A DNA stretch of 64,000 nucleotides from Chondrinema litorale (lineage in GTDB: Bacteria; Bacteroidota; Bacteroidia; Cytophagales; Flammeovirgaceae): positions 62,001-126,000 of the forward strand of contig NZ_CP111048.1 of NCBI RefSeq assembly GCF_026250525.1, in the 5' to 3' direction. How positions within the stretch are numbered: position 1 is the first letter of the stretch; each line of letters starts with the position of its first letter. The position numbers were made by a program, and so were the translations under genes. Under the pieces are notes generated by a model. That model had not been told where the DNA came from. It did not search any database and was given only the letters and a program-made list of their open reading frames with translations. This document shows, in pieces, positions 1 to 10,033 of the stretch.

Positions 1-369
1 CTGATAAATATCCCAAAAAGACTTTTGAGTGTAGGTAAGAAATAAATAAGTATCAAAAGGCAATTGAGTATCTGTAACCCGATGCCTAAAACTAATTTGA
101 AATTTTACATCCGAATTATATTTAGTTGGATTGTGATTCATCGGGATGCCTGTAATAAAATAGTTATCCTTGTTAATTGTAAAATTGGGGCTATTATCCA
201 ATAATTGTAGTACTGAGTCTTTAGTTAAAATTTGGCTATAACTTTGGATACTCAAAACCAGAAAGGATATAAATAGAACCGCTCGTTTTATCGATCTGTA
301 AGAATTTTGAGCTGGTTTGATTCTAAAAAAAATTGCTGATGCGCTGTAAATATTTGCTAGTAAAAACAT
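1..369 (-). CDS. pldA: outer-membrane phospholipase A (PldA family), 5' part only
   Basis: The gene runs off the left edge, so only the first 123 codons are visible. The translation holds a hydrophobic signal-like segment ending in SYSQ at about residue 46. It is followed by the FQISFRHRV strand and the block YTQKSFWDIYQ, which matches the YTQKS-W block of outer-membrane phospholipase A (PF02253). That family hydrolyses phospholipids in the outer leaflet of the outer membrane. The catalytic His/Ser block lies outside the window. The ATG at 369 leaves an unusually long stretch before the signal core, so the true start may be a non-ATG codon further in. The next gene lies on the same strand upstream, with a terminator between them. 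Confidence 0.7.
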   Translation of the reverse strand, partial: MFLLANIYSASAIFFRIKPAQNSYRSIKRAVLFISFLVLSIQSYSQILTKDSVLQLLDNSPNFTINKDNYFITGIPMNHNPTKYNSDVKFQISFRHRVTDTQLPFDTYLFLTYTQKSFWDIYQ

Positions 370-435
370 AAAAAACTGGTAAAATTTATCTTCTTATAAA
401 TTTTACAATATTAAACTCAAATTGTTTAGCAGTCT

Positions 436-476
436 TAAAAAAAAGAGGCAATGAAGCTAAAACTCCATTACCTCTA
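436..476 (-). terminator. rho-independent terminator of the multidomain glycan-active gene
   Basis: Read on the minus strand, arms AGAGGTAATG and CATTGCCTCT (one G-T pair) enclose a loop of about 12 nt and are followed by a run of T. It lies just after the stop of the gene ending at 495. Confidence 0.75.
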
Positions 477-494
477 AGGTTAAGGTATGATAGG

Positions 495-3400
495 TTAATG
501 ATTTACTTGCAATTTCTGCACAGTGCTATACTTTTCAGTATTTATTCTGAGTACATACAAACCATTCGCAAGTTTAGATACATCGAAGGTTACCTGTTCT
601 AACTCGTTAGAAACATCTCGCTGTTCTATTACTATTCCTCTGATATCTATCAAAGACATATTAATTACTCCATCTAACTTCGGAATATTTACATACACCT
701 CTTGGTTTACCGGATTAGGATAAATTTCAAAATCAGAGGGTCTTTGCTTGCCATCTAAATCATCACCTGCAAAACGCTCATTGGAAACTGTGATTATTAT
801 CGCTAATTGATCGGTTAAGCCTCCAACCTCTGTGGTAACTTTAATAGTTGCCATACCAGAACCGTTGGCTGTAATCTCTCCATAACTATCAATCGCAACT
901 ACAGAAGTATCACTAGAAGACCATGTTACATTTTGGTCAGGGAAATCATACGGTTTGATGACAGCATCAAGTTGCAATGTTTCTCCAATATCCATATTTA
1001 AAGCTATAGTAACACTAGAAATCGCATCTGTATCAAAGAAGCTAGAAAGCACACTACTCGGAACAATTTCTGATGGAGCAGTACCCGTCTCTCCTGGTTT
1101 TAACCAACCTACTCTTAAGTGATCGTTACCACTCGCTTCTTTGTGCAATATTTCCACATAATACTTGTGATCTTTTTCTAATGTGATGGCTGCAGACTTC
1201 TGAGAAGCAAGTTTATCCCATTGGTTAAAAGTAGAATATGTAGAGATATTTGCTATTAAAACCTTATTCTCAGGATCGTCATCAGTACTCAAATACAATT
1301 CTGATTGATCGTCTGATGAAAGGAAGAAGTAATAAGTACCTGTTGTATCAGGATGAATATAACCTCTTATTCTCTGGCCATAGAAGTTGTACCAAGTCTG
1401 GTTATCTGTTGGGTTATCCCAATCGACTGCTTCTAAACTTGTTAGATAATCACTACCAGTTGGGTCATTAGGGTAATCTTCTGTACTTGTTAAATAAGAT
1501 ACTTGATAACCTGTAATATCTGTCCAAAACTCTCTGTTTACTTTTCCATCTATCTCACCTGGATCAACTGTACCTCCTTCGCCAACAATTACAGTGAGCT
1601 GGTCTGTGTAAGCACCATCAACTGTAGTTACTGTAATTACTACTTCTCCATCTGTAATACCAGAAAGAACTCCAGCGGTATCGATAGCTGCAACAGTAGA
1701 ATCCGAACTCGCCCAAGTTAAATCTTGTATGGTCGCATTCGAAGGTTGAATATTTACAAATGAAAGTAAATTAATGGTACCACTCGTCGCCATATTAAGG
1801 CTAGAAAGTTGGAAAGAAACTGAGGTTACTGGAATATTCACTAAAACATTTACAGTTTGACTAAAACCTCTATGCTCAGTAGTCGCTGTGATTTCCACTT
1901 CTCCTTCTGCCAATGCTGTTACCAAACCAGATGGGTCTACCGTAGCCACCACTTCATCTGAACTTGTCCAGATAATACCCTGCAAATAAGCATCTGCTGG
2001 AACCACTGAAGCATTTAGCTGTAAAGTTTGACCAACTGGAAGTATCGCATCTTCTGATGGTGTAAGCAAAATTCCTGTAACTGGTTTTGTTACTTCCACA
2101 TAAAGTGTATCCATAAAACCACCTTCTTCCGAAGTAACTACAATCATGGCTGTACCTTCGTCAATGGCTGTTACATTTCCAGAAGTACTTACTGTTGCTA
2201 CAGAAGTATCGCTAGACACCCAACTTAGATTTGTAAAGGTTGCATTTGTAGGTGTATAAGTGATATATGCGCGATATTGCTCATCTGCATTTAGAGTTAC
2301 AGAATCATTATCAGTAAGAGCGATACCTTGTAATTCGCGATACTCATCCAATACCAACTCTCCGAAAGAAGATGGGTTTGTCCATGCATCGTCTACTAAA
2401 GCATTCCAAGTAATCTTATTTTCTCTTCCAGAACCGGCATCACTATCGTTTACCTGCGCGTCAAAACCCATAATATATGGCAGAGTGTCTATAGAAACAT
2501 TTATGGTTGAAAGAGGAAAAGCCAAGACTTTATTATAACCTTGGGCAGTAACAGTATCATTAAGTAAGACTCCTTCTTTAGAAGATGATGAACTATTCCA
2601 AAACTGATCAAAATCGTGCTGATAGGCAGAAGCATATTGAGCATCATTGCCAGCCGTATAACTGGTGTTTTTGAGATTAAGTGCATCTACAAAAACTTCT
2701 ACACCATCCCACTCCCAAGGTGCAGCAGCATTGGCATCTGTTCGAAGAAAATCATCGGTAATTTCGAAGTGGATGTAGAGGTAATTCTCATCCCAGAGCG
2801 CCCTAAAATTGGCTGATAAATTTTCTGGCGTAACCTGTCCTACTACTACATTTGTAAGCGGATTAGGTTTTGCCAAACTCCATGTAGAATCGAGTATACC
2901 AGTTAAATTCGGTTGTGTGCTCACCTTAAGTGCTTTTACCGAAACTGGTTCAAAACTAGATTTATCAATCGTAATTGTTAATGTATCACTCATTATGGTT
3001 GAATCACTTTTTGAGCGAGCAAAAATCTGAATCACACCATTTTGAGTTCCCGGATATAACAATGAACCTTTCATCTCTGCACCAGTGCTATCTGGATCAA
3101 GCACAATTACATCGGCAGTAGTAACATAAGCATCTTCTGGCTCAACACTGGTTAAAACACCCAAGTAAGCTTTTGAATCGTCGATGATGAGTGAACTATC
3201 TGAAGTTGCAATGTTTACTGAAGTAACTTGTGTGTAATCTACATTTGCCAAAGGCGCTTCTAAGTTCAAATCATCTGCATCGAAAGTGATTACCACCATA
3301 CTGTATTTTGGCACTGTTACAAGCATACCATCTTCTACAGTAATATCTGTAGTTTCTGTAAATGTTACTTCTGAAGATTCGTAAGATTCACCTGAAACGA

Positions 3401-6400
3401 CTGTCATCTTCGTATTGCTAATTGTACCTACATCTGGCAGATTTACTTTTACAACATAATCTTCTTCGTATTCTCTACTATATAATTGCAGCACATATTC
3501 TCCTCCTCTATTAAATGCATGGAAACCAACTGGCTCAAATTCAAACTCTTGCTCGTAATGGTTGGTGAGTTTCTGAGCAGATGCAGTGGTTGATTCTAGC
3601 ATAATACCATCTCTGGTTGTCTCATTAGACAAAGCTGAAAGATGGAAAAGCGGACGTTTGGTATAAGTACCATTAGCTTCTTGTGTAACCATTCTCCATT
3701 GGCCGCCTTCAAAAGCAAACAAGGCTGGCAAAATGGCTCCTTTCTTTACATATTCATGCAGGTAATCTACAGTAAGCAATGCCTGCCCCAAAGTACCATG
3801 ATAGTTACTTTGTGTACTGTTACTCTCGTAAGGGAAATATGGCCAAATTCTACCAGAAACCTCAATGGCTTTTCTATTGATTTTATCCATATTAGCCAGA
3901 TAGTAAGCCATGCGATCGTAACTTTGTTTGTGATAAGCCAGACGACTATTAGCAACCAGATCAGAGAAATCTTCGCCTGAATCCATCAAATTACCACCCA
4001 CATATCCAGAAAGAGATAAAATGTATGGAAAATCATCATCACTTAATTCTTCAAAAATCTGATCTTGAAAGTCTGGAAATTGTGGGCTTCTCGCATTTAC
4101 CGAGATAATAATTTTCTCAGGATCGTAGTAAGGTGAAGCAACAATGGCATCTTTTACATCTGTTACCCACTGTAAATACACATCTCTAAAGTCTGTTCCT
4201 GCAAGGTTTGCTACTCCGTGTGCTTCGCCACCCCAAACTTCGTTACCTAATTCGATCACGATTACATCTAACTGACCAAGAAAAGGATCGGAATAACCTT
4301 CACCAGCTCTTTTGGCACCTTCTGTAGTACTAGAATTTCCTCCCAAGTACTCCATTAATTTAGTATAGGTAGAGGTTGGATTGTTAAAGTAATCAGTACT
4401 TTCACCCGGACCTGTACAAATCATGGCGTAACTGCCTCCACTGGCAATAGAATAATGTACAAAATCACCAATGGTAAAGTAACTTGAGCTTGAACCTGTA
4501 ATGCTTTCGTAGCTAATACTATTTGCCGGAATTGCACCTAAACGCAAACCTCCTGGTTTAAAATCTTCCATTAAAGCCATAAACTCAGCAGTTTCAGATT
4601 TTGGCATTGCTGAAGCATCTTCACCAACATTTACTGCCATACCTGTTGCCTTCGCTACCGGATTTAAAGTAACATCCACCTCTGCTGTTAATACATCCTC
4701 ATCTGGATTATTGATGTCGAATGCCAGCGTGTTTAAACTATAAGATGATGCACTGGTAGATTCGACTAAACTCACATTTACAGTTCTTAATTCAACTGTA
4801 TAAGCTTGTTCAGGAGTTAATCCGCTTATATGATAAGCTGTATCGGTAATGATGTTTTCGTTTAGTTTTTCTCCATCCAAATAAATATTATATGCCAAAG
4901 CTTCTGGCGATGTACTCCAACTAAAATCTGCTTTAAATGCAGTGACTAAAGTTGGTGCAAATGTGGTTGGCAATGAGGCCTCTGTAGTTGTATTTGCAGT
5001 CGTAGTAATTCTATGAATAGCTGATGGGAATGAAACATGACCAAAATCGTCTTCTGCTACAACAACAATTTCATAATCGGTTTCACCAGTTAATCCATCG
5101 ATAAATAACTCTGTATCTGCAATTGCTTCATCAGTAATTTTTTTACCATTTGAGTAAACATGGTAACCTTTTAATCCTTGATCGTCTGTAGATGCTCCCC
5201 AACGAATTAATGCTCCGGTTTCTCCAACAACAGAACTAATGCCTGTAACTACTTCTGGCAATTCGAAATCAACAAACCAAACTATGTAATTATCGCTGAT
5301 ATTGATAAAGTCAATATCACCCGGTCTTTTCCATCTTACATCTACTATCCAATCGTTTACAATTTGTTTGTGGTGACCTTCGAAGTAATAAGGCACGCCA
5401 GCTTCTAGCGTAATAGTCCCATTTTCGCCCAATTTTGCTAAATGATGTTGTGGATCGTTTAAGGGATCACTTTCATCTGGGAAAGTTGAATTATCGAGAC
5501 CCTGAGTTAACCACAAAGCTTGTAAACCTTCACTATCACCTGTAATTGAGAATTGATAACTTCCTGAAACTGGTGGTAGCAATATACCAGACAAAATTCC
5601 TTGGAAAAAGTAATTAGCGTTAGTCTCGGCATCACCAGAACTTGAACTTATTCTCCAATCTTTATAAGACTCAGAAACAGTTACCGGATAGCCACTCATA
5701 TTTGTTGCATTGGTTTTATATGGTCTTGGTTGCCAATGCCTTACATCTTTACCAGCATATCTAGCACCTTTGTTATCTGCTGTAACTGGTGACTCTACTG
5801 CCACACCTATTTTTACAGTTTTAAGTGTAGAATCGCTATTAGAAATGCTAATATCTAAAATTGCTGGCCCTACTTCTTTTGCATCAAAACCGAGTAAAAG
5901 GGTTTTTTCTCCTGACACATAGCTCTCTACAAAATTGCCGATAATAGCAGTATCATTCACTACAAAATCAAAACTTAAACTATCAGAAAATAAAGTTGAA
6001 TCGCCCAATAAAACTTCTACTGGCAATACGATTTCTCTTTGGTCTATACCTTTATAAATAGGTGGAATATAAACTCCCGGTAAGAGCTCTGGTAAGATAT
6101 TTAAAAATACAGTTATGTCTTCTGAATAGCCATTTTCTGTAACTGTTAAAGTAATAGAACCATTCACAGGATCTCCAGTTGGATATGTTACTGCACCCGA
6201 AGTGCTTATATTTGCATGTGCACTGGCACTAACTGTAATTGTAACTCCCTCTGCTGTAGTAATCGAACTACCAGAAAAAGTGCCTCCTACCACATTTGCC
6301 AAATAAGCTAAAATGTTATTACCTAGCGAGTCTAATTCTAGATTAGAAAGGTTGGCATTATCTAAAGAGTTTGTGACAGGGCTAATTAATGCTCGCAGAT

Positions 6401-7256
6401 TTGCATCTATTCTAGTAGCACTAAAAGTATAAGTGTTCGTAATTGTGCCTAGCAAACTGGTAAGATCGGCAGTAAAACCTGCATCGTAATTTCTGTAACT
6501 TGTAATCGTGTTGGTAGACCAATAAGATGCACCCGAATTAGCTGTGTACAACCTTACGCTAGTTGCATCAGTTTCACCTGCATATTCTAGCTGTACTGTT
6601 CGGGCAGTATTGTCAATATCAAAAGAAGTAACATTAAAATTATCTCGCACATATAAATTGAGCAAGTCCGCAGATTCTGGCGGTAAATCGTCGTTATTTC
6701 CAATTTTAAAATAATCGAAATAGATATTGCCCTGATAGGTTGTAAACTCTGCTCCCGTGGTTGGTCGAATAATCATTCTATCTAAAGCTTCTAAATTAAT
6801 AGTGGTTCCTATCTGAAAATAGAGCTCATTATAACCTTCTGAAAGCACCATGCTTGATATCACCGAAGAAGCTCCAGAAGTATCGTAGAAGCGAATTTCG
6901 AAAGAATGAACTCCCTCTGGATTACGTAATCGGATGGTTACAAATCGATTTTCGCTTATATCAATATCATTAGGAAAATATACTGTAAAACCAGAGTACT
7001 GTGAGTTTTTGTTGATTGCCATTTGCAAAGCACTTACCGTATCTGCTGTGTACGGATCAACATCTTCTACAATGCTGTGTATATAAGTGCCACTGGTAGA
7101 AACCCACTCGGTAGGCACATCTACACTGTCAAAATTCTGGATGTACTCTGTTACTTGAGCATAAGAAACTGCATTTAATTGCAGTATAAAAAGCATGGTA
7201 AGCAATGTTACCGCAGGTAGTATTTTTAGATTTTTATGGTAAATAGATTTTTTCAT
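495..7256 (-). CDS. secreted multidomain glycoside-hydrolase-like protein with type IX sorting tail
   Basis: This 2253-residue exported protein has a signal peptide at about 1-34. In rough order it then shows a carbohydrate-binding-like jelly roll (40-185), Ig-like segments, a PA14 domain (495-645), two fibronectin type III domains (660-845) and a putative TIM-barrel catalytic region (855-1335). After that come a CBM9-like domain (1435-1630), three bacterial Ig-like group 2 domains (1640-1890), a second PA14 (1900-2060), a fourth Ig-like group 2 domain and a C-terminal type IX sorting domain (2172-2253, starting FEIYPNPV). The segment ELGNEVWGG near residue 1005 resembles the acid/base strand of clan GH-A enzymes such as alpha-L-arabinofuranosidases. 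IEVSGRIWP further on could hold the nucleophile. The protein is probably displayed on the cell surface and acts on a polysaccharide. The substrate and exact family are not recognisable by eye. Confidence 0.8.
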   Translation of the reverse strand: MKKSIYHKNLKILPAVTLLTMLFILQLNAVSYAQVTEYIQNFDSVDVPTEWVSTSGTYIHSIVEDVDPYTADTVSALQMAINKNSQYSGFTVYFPNDIDISENRFVTIRLRNPEGVHSFEIRFYDTSGASSVISSMVLSEGYNELYFQIGTTINLEALDRMIIRPTTGAEFTTYQGNIYFDYFKIGNNDDLPPESADLLNLYVRDNFNVTSFDIDNTARTVQLEYAGETDATSVRLYTANSGASYWSTNTITSYRNYDAGFTADLTSLLGTITNTYTFSATRIDANLRALISPVTNSLDNANLSNLELDSLGNNILAYLANVVGGTFSGSSITTAEGVTITVSASAHANISTSGAVTYPTGDPVNGSITLTVTENGYSEDITVFLNILPELLPGVYIPPIYKGIDQREIVLPVEVLLGDSTLFSDSLSFDFVVNDTAIIGNFVESYVSGEKTLLLGFDAKEVGPAILDISISNSDSTLKTVKIGVAVESPVTADNKGARYAGKDVRHWQPRPYKTNATNMSGYPVTVSESYKDWRISSSSGDAETNANYFFQGILSGILLPPVSGSYQFSITGDSEGLQALWLTQGLDNSTFPDESDPLNDPQHHLAKLGENGTITLEAGVPYYFEGHHKQIVNDWIVDVRWKRPGDIDFINISDNYIVWFVDFELPEVVTGISSVVGETGALIRWGASTDDQGLKGYHVYSNGKKITDEAIADTELFIDGLTGETDYEIVVVAEDDFGHVSFPSAIHRITTTANTTTEASLPTTFAPTLVTAFKADFSWSTSPEALAYNIYLDGEKLNENIITDTAYHISGLTPEQAYTVELRTVNVSLVESTSASSYSLNTLAFDINNPDEDVLTAEVDVTLNPVAKATGMAVNVGEDASAMPKSETAEFMALMEDFKPGGLRLGAIPANSISYESITGSSSSYFTIGDFVHYSIASGGSYAMICTGPGESTDYFNNPTSTYTKLMEYLGGNSSTTEGAKRAGEGYSDPFLGQLDVIVIELGNEVWGGEAHGVANLAGTDFRDVYLQWVTDVKDAIVASPYYDPEKIIISVNARSPQFPDFQDQIFEELSDDDFPYILSLSGYVGGNLMDSGEDFSDLVANSRLAYHKQSYDRMAYYLANMDKINRKAIEVSGRIWPYFPYESNSTQSNYHGTLGQALLTVDYLHEYVKKGAILPALFAFEGGQWRMVTQEANGTYTKRPLFHLSALSNETTRDGIMLESTTASAQKLTNHYEQEFEFEPVGFHAFNRGGEYVLQLYSREYEEDYVVKVNLPDVGTISNTKMTVVSGESYESSEVTFTETTDITVEDGMLVTVPKYSMVVITFDADDLNLEAPLANVDYTQVTSVNIATSDSSLIIDDSKAYLGVLTSVEPEDAYVTTADVIVLDPDSTGAEMKGSLLYPGTQNGVIQIFARSKSDSTIMSDTLTITIDKSSFEPVSVKALKVSTQPNLTGILDSTWSLAKPNPLTNVVVGQVTPENLSANFRALWDENYLYIHFEITDDFLRTDANAAAPWEWDGVEVFVDALNLKNTSYTAGNDAQYASAYQHDFDQFWNSSSSSKEGVLLNDTVTAQGYNKVLAFPLSTINVSIDTLPYIMGFDAQVNDSDAGSGRENKITWNALVDDAWTNPSSFGELVLDEYRELQGIALTDNDSVTLNADEQYRAYITYTPTNATFTNLSWVSSDTSVATVSTSGNVTAIDEGTAMIVVTSEEGGFMDTLYVEVTKPVTGILLTPSEDAILPVGQTLQLNASVVPADAYLQGIIWTSSDEVVATVDPSGLVTALAEGEVEITATTEHRGFSQTVNVLVNIPVTSVSFQLSSLNMATSGTINLLSFVNIQPSNATIQDLTWASSDSTVAAIDTAGVLSGITDGEVVITVTTVDGAYTDQLTVIVGEGGTVDPGEIDGKVNREFWTDITGYQVSYLTSTEDYPNDPTGSDYLTSLEAVDWDNPTDNQTWYNFYGQRIRGYIHPDTTGTYYFFLSSDDQSELYLSTDDDPENKVLIANISTYSTFNQWDKLASQKSAAITLEKDHKYYVEILHKEASGNDHLRVGWLKPGETGTAPSEIVPSSVLSSFFDTDAISSVTIALNMDIGETLQLDAVIKPYDFPDQNVTWSSSDTSVVAIDSYGEITANGSGMATIKVTTEVGGLTDQLAIIITVSNERFAGDDLDGKQRPSDFEIYPNPVNQEVYVNIPKLDGVINMSLIDIRGIVIEQRDVSNELEQVTFDVSKLANGLYVLRINTEKYSTVQKLQVNH

Positions 7257-7924
7257 TTCATATTATTAAAAAATATAAATATTAGGTTTTGTCAAATGTG
7301 AAAGACATTTGCAGAAAAGCGCATAGGAGTCCTGTTTCACCTATTTTTATAAGTGAAAAGTATGATACGAGCGATTTGCTCAGCAATAAGGTATCTGGCA
7401 ATGAGCTTAATGGTCTACCAAAAGCCAATTGCTAAGAATTACTTACAAATTCTAAAGGCAGTTATTACAAATTTTACGGGAAGAGCTTATGGAGAATTAA
7501 GCGCAATGTTGGTCTTTTGTGTACTTAGAAGTTTAAAAAATACTAGTTGAATTCCATTGGGCAAATAGATTGCAATAGTTGTTATTGGATTTTCCATTGT
7601 TTCATATTTACGATTCTAAAATTTATGCAAGGGGTGGTAGTCGTACTTATTACCAAAAGGGCAATAATTATTTAAAGTGATAGTATTCACTGGTTGTTAT
7701 AACTAATAGCTATTATTTATCTAATGCTAATTTAATGTTATATAATTCTGAGCTGTACTGCTGTATCCGGATGACCTACCAGAAAGTGGGTGGAAAGGGG
7801 TAATAAGCCAATACATTTGGACTGCAATATAACTATATTTTCAATTTCAATTATTTAAGGTACACATTATTAAATTTACCTTAAAAAGGTTTACATTATA
7901 GTTTTAAAGATCAAAAGAGTTTTA
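7257..7924. other. 668-bp intergenic region without a supported gene
   Basis: This gap separates two divergent genes and must carry both promoters. It contains a 65-codon open frame on the plus strand (7353-7550) and several broken frames. I recognise no protein family or transposase signature there. It may be decayed coding DNA. Confidence 0.5.
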
Positions 7925-8710
7925 ATGAATGTAAGAAAATATTTATTATTAATAATAGGAATAATATTAGTTCTTTCTCTTATTATTTATCCATTATACT
8001 TTGGGATTTGTCAGAATTATAATCTGTCAAAAAAGCCAGATGATTGGGCAACTTTTGCAACATTTGAGAGCTTATTGATATCCATTATAAGTTTGTTAGT
8101 TACTTCATATCTCACTTATTTGATATATAAATCAAATGAGTTTAACTCTAAAAATCAGAAAGCTTTTCAGCAAGCTATAAATAAACCTATTTTATCATTA
8201 CATAATAATGGAAACGGCTATAGTTTACAAAACATAGGAAATGGTGCTGCATTAAATGTAAAAGTGTTTATTAAAATGAAATATGATGATGGGTCTGAGT
8301 TTCTCAAAAAATTTAAAACTGAATTTAGCAAATATGCAAATCATCAGAATGATGGATATCTTAATAATTGGAAAAGACGGAATGATGTTCCTGAAATTAG
8401 TAATAGCCATAAAATTTTCGAAAAATTAAGTAATAAGTCTATTGAATATGCCACTGAAGAAATAATTATAAACTTAGGAATAGATCCAAAAAAGTTTGAT
8501 CTAAGCATTATAGTTTATTCCATAAAGGGTAATTCAGAACCTATAAAATTACCTCATACTATTCCAGCCGTTAAAATATGTGTATACTTTGATGATATTT
8601 TTAAAAATAAGTATATCCTAAATATGGAAAATGATGAAGAACAAATTGATGATTTAAAACATGGTCAAAATAGAAAAGAAATACTAACCTTGATAAATTA
8701 TAGAATTTAA
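7925..8710 (+). CDS. membrane protein of unknown function
   Basis: The 261-residue product has two predicted membrane helices near its N-terminus (about 5-27 and 48-70) and a soluble C-terminal domain of about 190 residues. The block NGYSLQNIGNGAALNVKV looks like an Ig-like or beta-sandwich strand pair seen in many uncharacterised membrane proteins. I do not recognise a named family. It stands alone on its strand, between a long AT-rich gap and a bidirectional terminator shared with the phytase operon. Its base composition is visibly more AT-rich than its neighbours, which would fit recent acquisition. Confidence 0.65.
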   Translation: MNVRKYLLLIIGIILVLSLIIYPLYFGICQNYNLSKKPDDWATFATFESLLISIISLLVTSYLTYLIYKSNEFNSKNQKAFQQAINKPILSLHNNGNGYSLQNIGNGAALNVKVFIKMKYDDGSEFLKKFKTEFSKYANHQNDGYLNNWKRRNDVPEISNSHKIFEKLSNKSIEYATEEIIINLGIDPKKFDLSIIVYSIKGNSEPIKLPHTIPAVKICVYFDDIFKNKYILNMENDEEQIDDLKHGQNRKEILTLINYRI

Positions 8711-8740
8711 CATTATAATTTGATTTAATCTTTCAATTAA

Positions 8741-8768
8741 AAAAGGAAGCAGTTTCCTACTTCCTTTT
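8741..8768. terminator. bidirectional terminator
   Basis: Perfect arms AAAAGGAAG (8741-8749) and CTTCCTTTT (8760-8768) lie between convergent genes. The A and T flanks allow termination in both directions. Confidence 0.8.
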
Positions 8769-8790
8769 ATCTAATCTGTTGATTTCAGAA

Positions 8791-9915
8791 CTATTCCTTT
8801 ACTTCAAGATCGTCTCCAGCGATGTCTTTCCAGCTATAGTATTGAAATACTTTTCCTTCGGACATAGCTACAAACAAACCCCCTTTAAACTTGTCGTTGA
8901 GCGTAACACTGGTTACATCTGAGCCATCACTCTCGACAGTTGAAACAGGTATTACCTTTAAGAGTGGATGTTTGTTCGGGTCTTCTGCGGTTCCTTCCCT
9001 TGGGAAAATATGAAACTCGTTAGACTGCTGATCGGAAACCAAAATGTAACCTCGCTTATCGTCTAGCTCATAAATGCTAATTCCTTCGTGATCATCTTGA
9101 AAACCTTCTGTAGCAAACAGCGCCAATTCACGATTACTGCTATCTGGATGCGCAAAGTATTTTCTCACACCCAAACCTTCATCTGAGTAATATACATAAC
9201 CCAGTTTATCGTCTACAGCAATGGATTCAATCTCTTTTAATCCACTGAAAGCACCAAACTTTCGTACAAGCTCACCTCTTACAGAGTCTTGCTTCACCAT
9301 CAGTTTGTATTGCCACAAATAGGTGCTGTCTGTCGGGCCTACTTTTCTACCAACTATGGCATAAATATCCTTTTTAGCTGGGTCTTTATACAAACCGATA
9401 CCCATTAGGTCGCGATATTCTGAATTAGTGGTATCTTTCTCACCCTCAAAAGCATTTATACTACCAATCAGAGTCATCTCCGGAACTGAATAAATCAAGA
9501 GTCTGTGAGTTAATCGCTCTGTAGTAACAGCTATATCAACCTGTTTGCCTTTGTAGTTAAATCCGTACTCCAAATCTACATTATTCGGTCGGTGCAGATT
9601 TTTAACCACTTTGTCTTGAATAATTTTACCTTCTAAATCGTACACGTACAAACCGCCATCTTCATCTTTGTCTGTACCAATAATCAAACTTTTAGAAAGA
9701 TCATCTTTGTTAATCCAAATACAAGGATCGTCTGTATCGTATTTAGTTGGCTCTGTGGTTACTACTGGTTGTAAAGACATTACTGGTAACGATGCCAAAG
9801 TATCTAGCAGTTCTTCTGTATCGGTCGTTTCTCCGATTTCCTCTGCCCCTTTTTTAGACATGCAGCTTACTGCCAGTATGGTTATAAGTAGTAATAAATT
9901 AACTTTTATATTCAT
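8791..9915 (-). CDS. beta-propeller phytase, lipoprotein
   Basis: This is a calcium-dependent beta-propeller phytase (PF02333), which removes phosphate from myo-inositol hexakisphosphate. The 374-residue product starts with a lipoprotein signal (lipobox Cys18). It then shows the family blocks DTDDPCIWIN, GTDKDEDGGLYVYDL, RPNNVDLEYGF, ESIAVDDKLGYVYYSDEG and DDHEGISIYE, whose acidic residues bind calcium and phosphate. The length fits the family. It is the last gene of an apparent operon with an acidic lipoprotein and a TonB-dependent receptor, which points to capture of phytate or its breakdown products at the outer membrane. The 118-bp gap before it could hold a processing site or secondary promoter. 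Confidence 0.9.
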   Translation of the reverse strand: MNIKVNLLLLITILAVSCMSKKGAEEIGETTDTEELLDTLASLPVMSLQPVVTTEPTKYDTDDPCIWINKDDLSKSLIIGTDKDEDGGLYVYDLEGKIIQDKVVKNLHRPNNVDLEYGFNYKGKQVDIAVTTERLTHRLLIYSVPEMTLIGSINAFEGEKDTTNSEYRDLMGIGLYKDPAKKDIYAIVGRKVGPTDSTYLWQYKLMVKQDSVRGELVRKFGAFSGLKEIESIAVDDKLGYVYYSDEGLGVRKYFAHPDSSNRELALFATEGFQDDHEGISIYELDDKRGYILVSDQQSNEFHIFPREGTAEDPNKHPLLKVIPVSTVESDGSDVTSVTLNDKFKGGLFVAMSEGKVFQYYSWKDIAGDDLEVKE

Positions 9916-10033
9916 GTTATCTTCTTTATTGAATTGCTTGTTTTAATAGTATTATTCTGTTAGTCCATAATTATAAAATCAATTCAGGCTAAACATGTTT
10001 ATACTTTTTTTACATCCTATATTTTGATATTGC

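Noticed and set aside
780..2330. Internal DNA similarity within the large gene, possible repeat element
   Set aside because: Explained by four related Ig-like group 2 domains in the protein.
3642..3980. 112-codon plus-strand open frame opposite the large glycan-active gene
   Set aside because: It is antisense to a clearly coding region with recognisable domains, so it is a shadow frame.
7353..7550. 65-codon plus-strand open frame in a long intergenic gap
   Set aside because: No recognisable family, no membrane or signal segment that looks natural, and broken frames around it. Not called as a gene.
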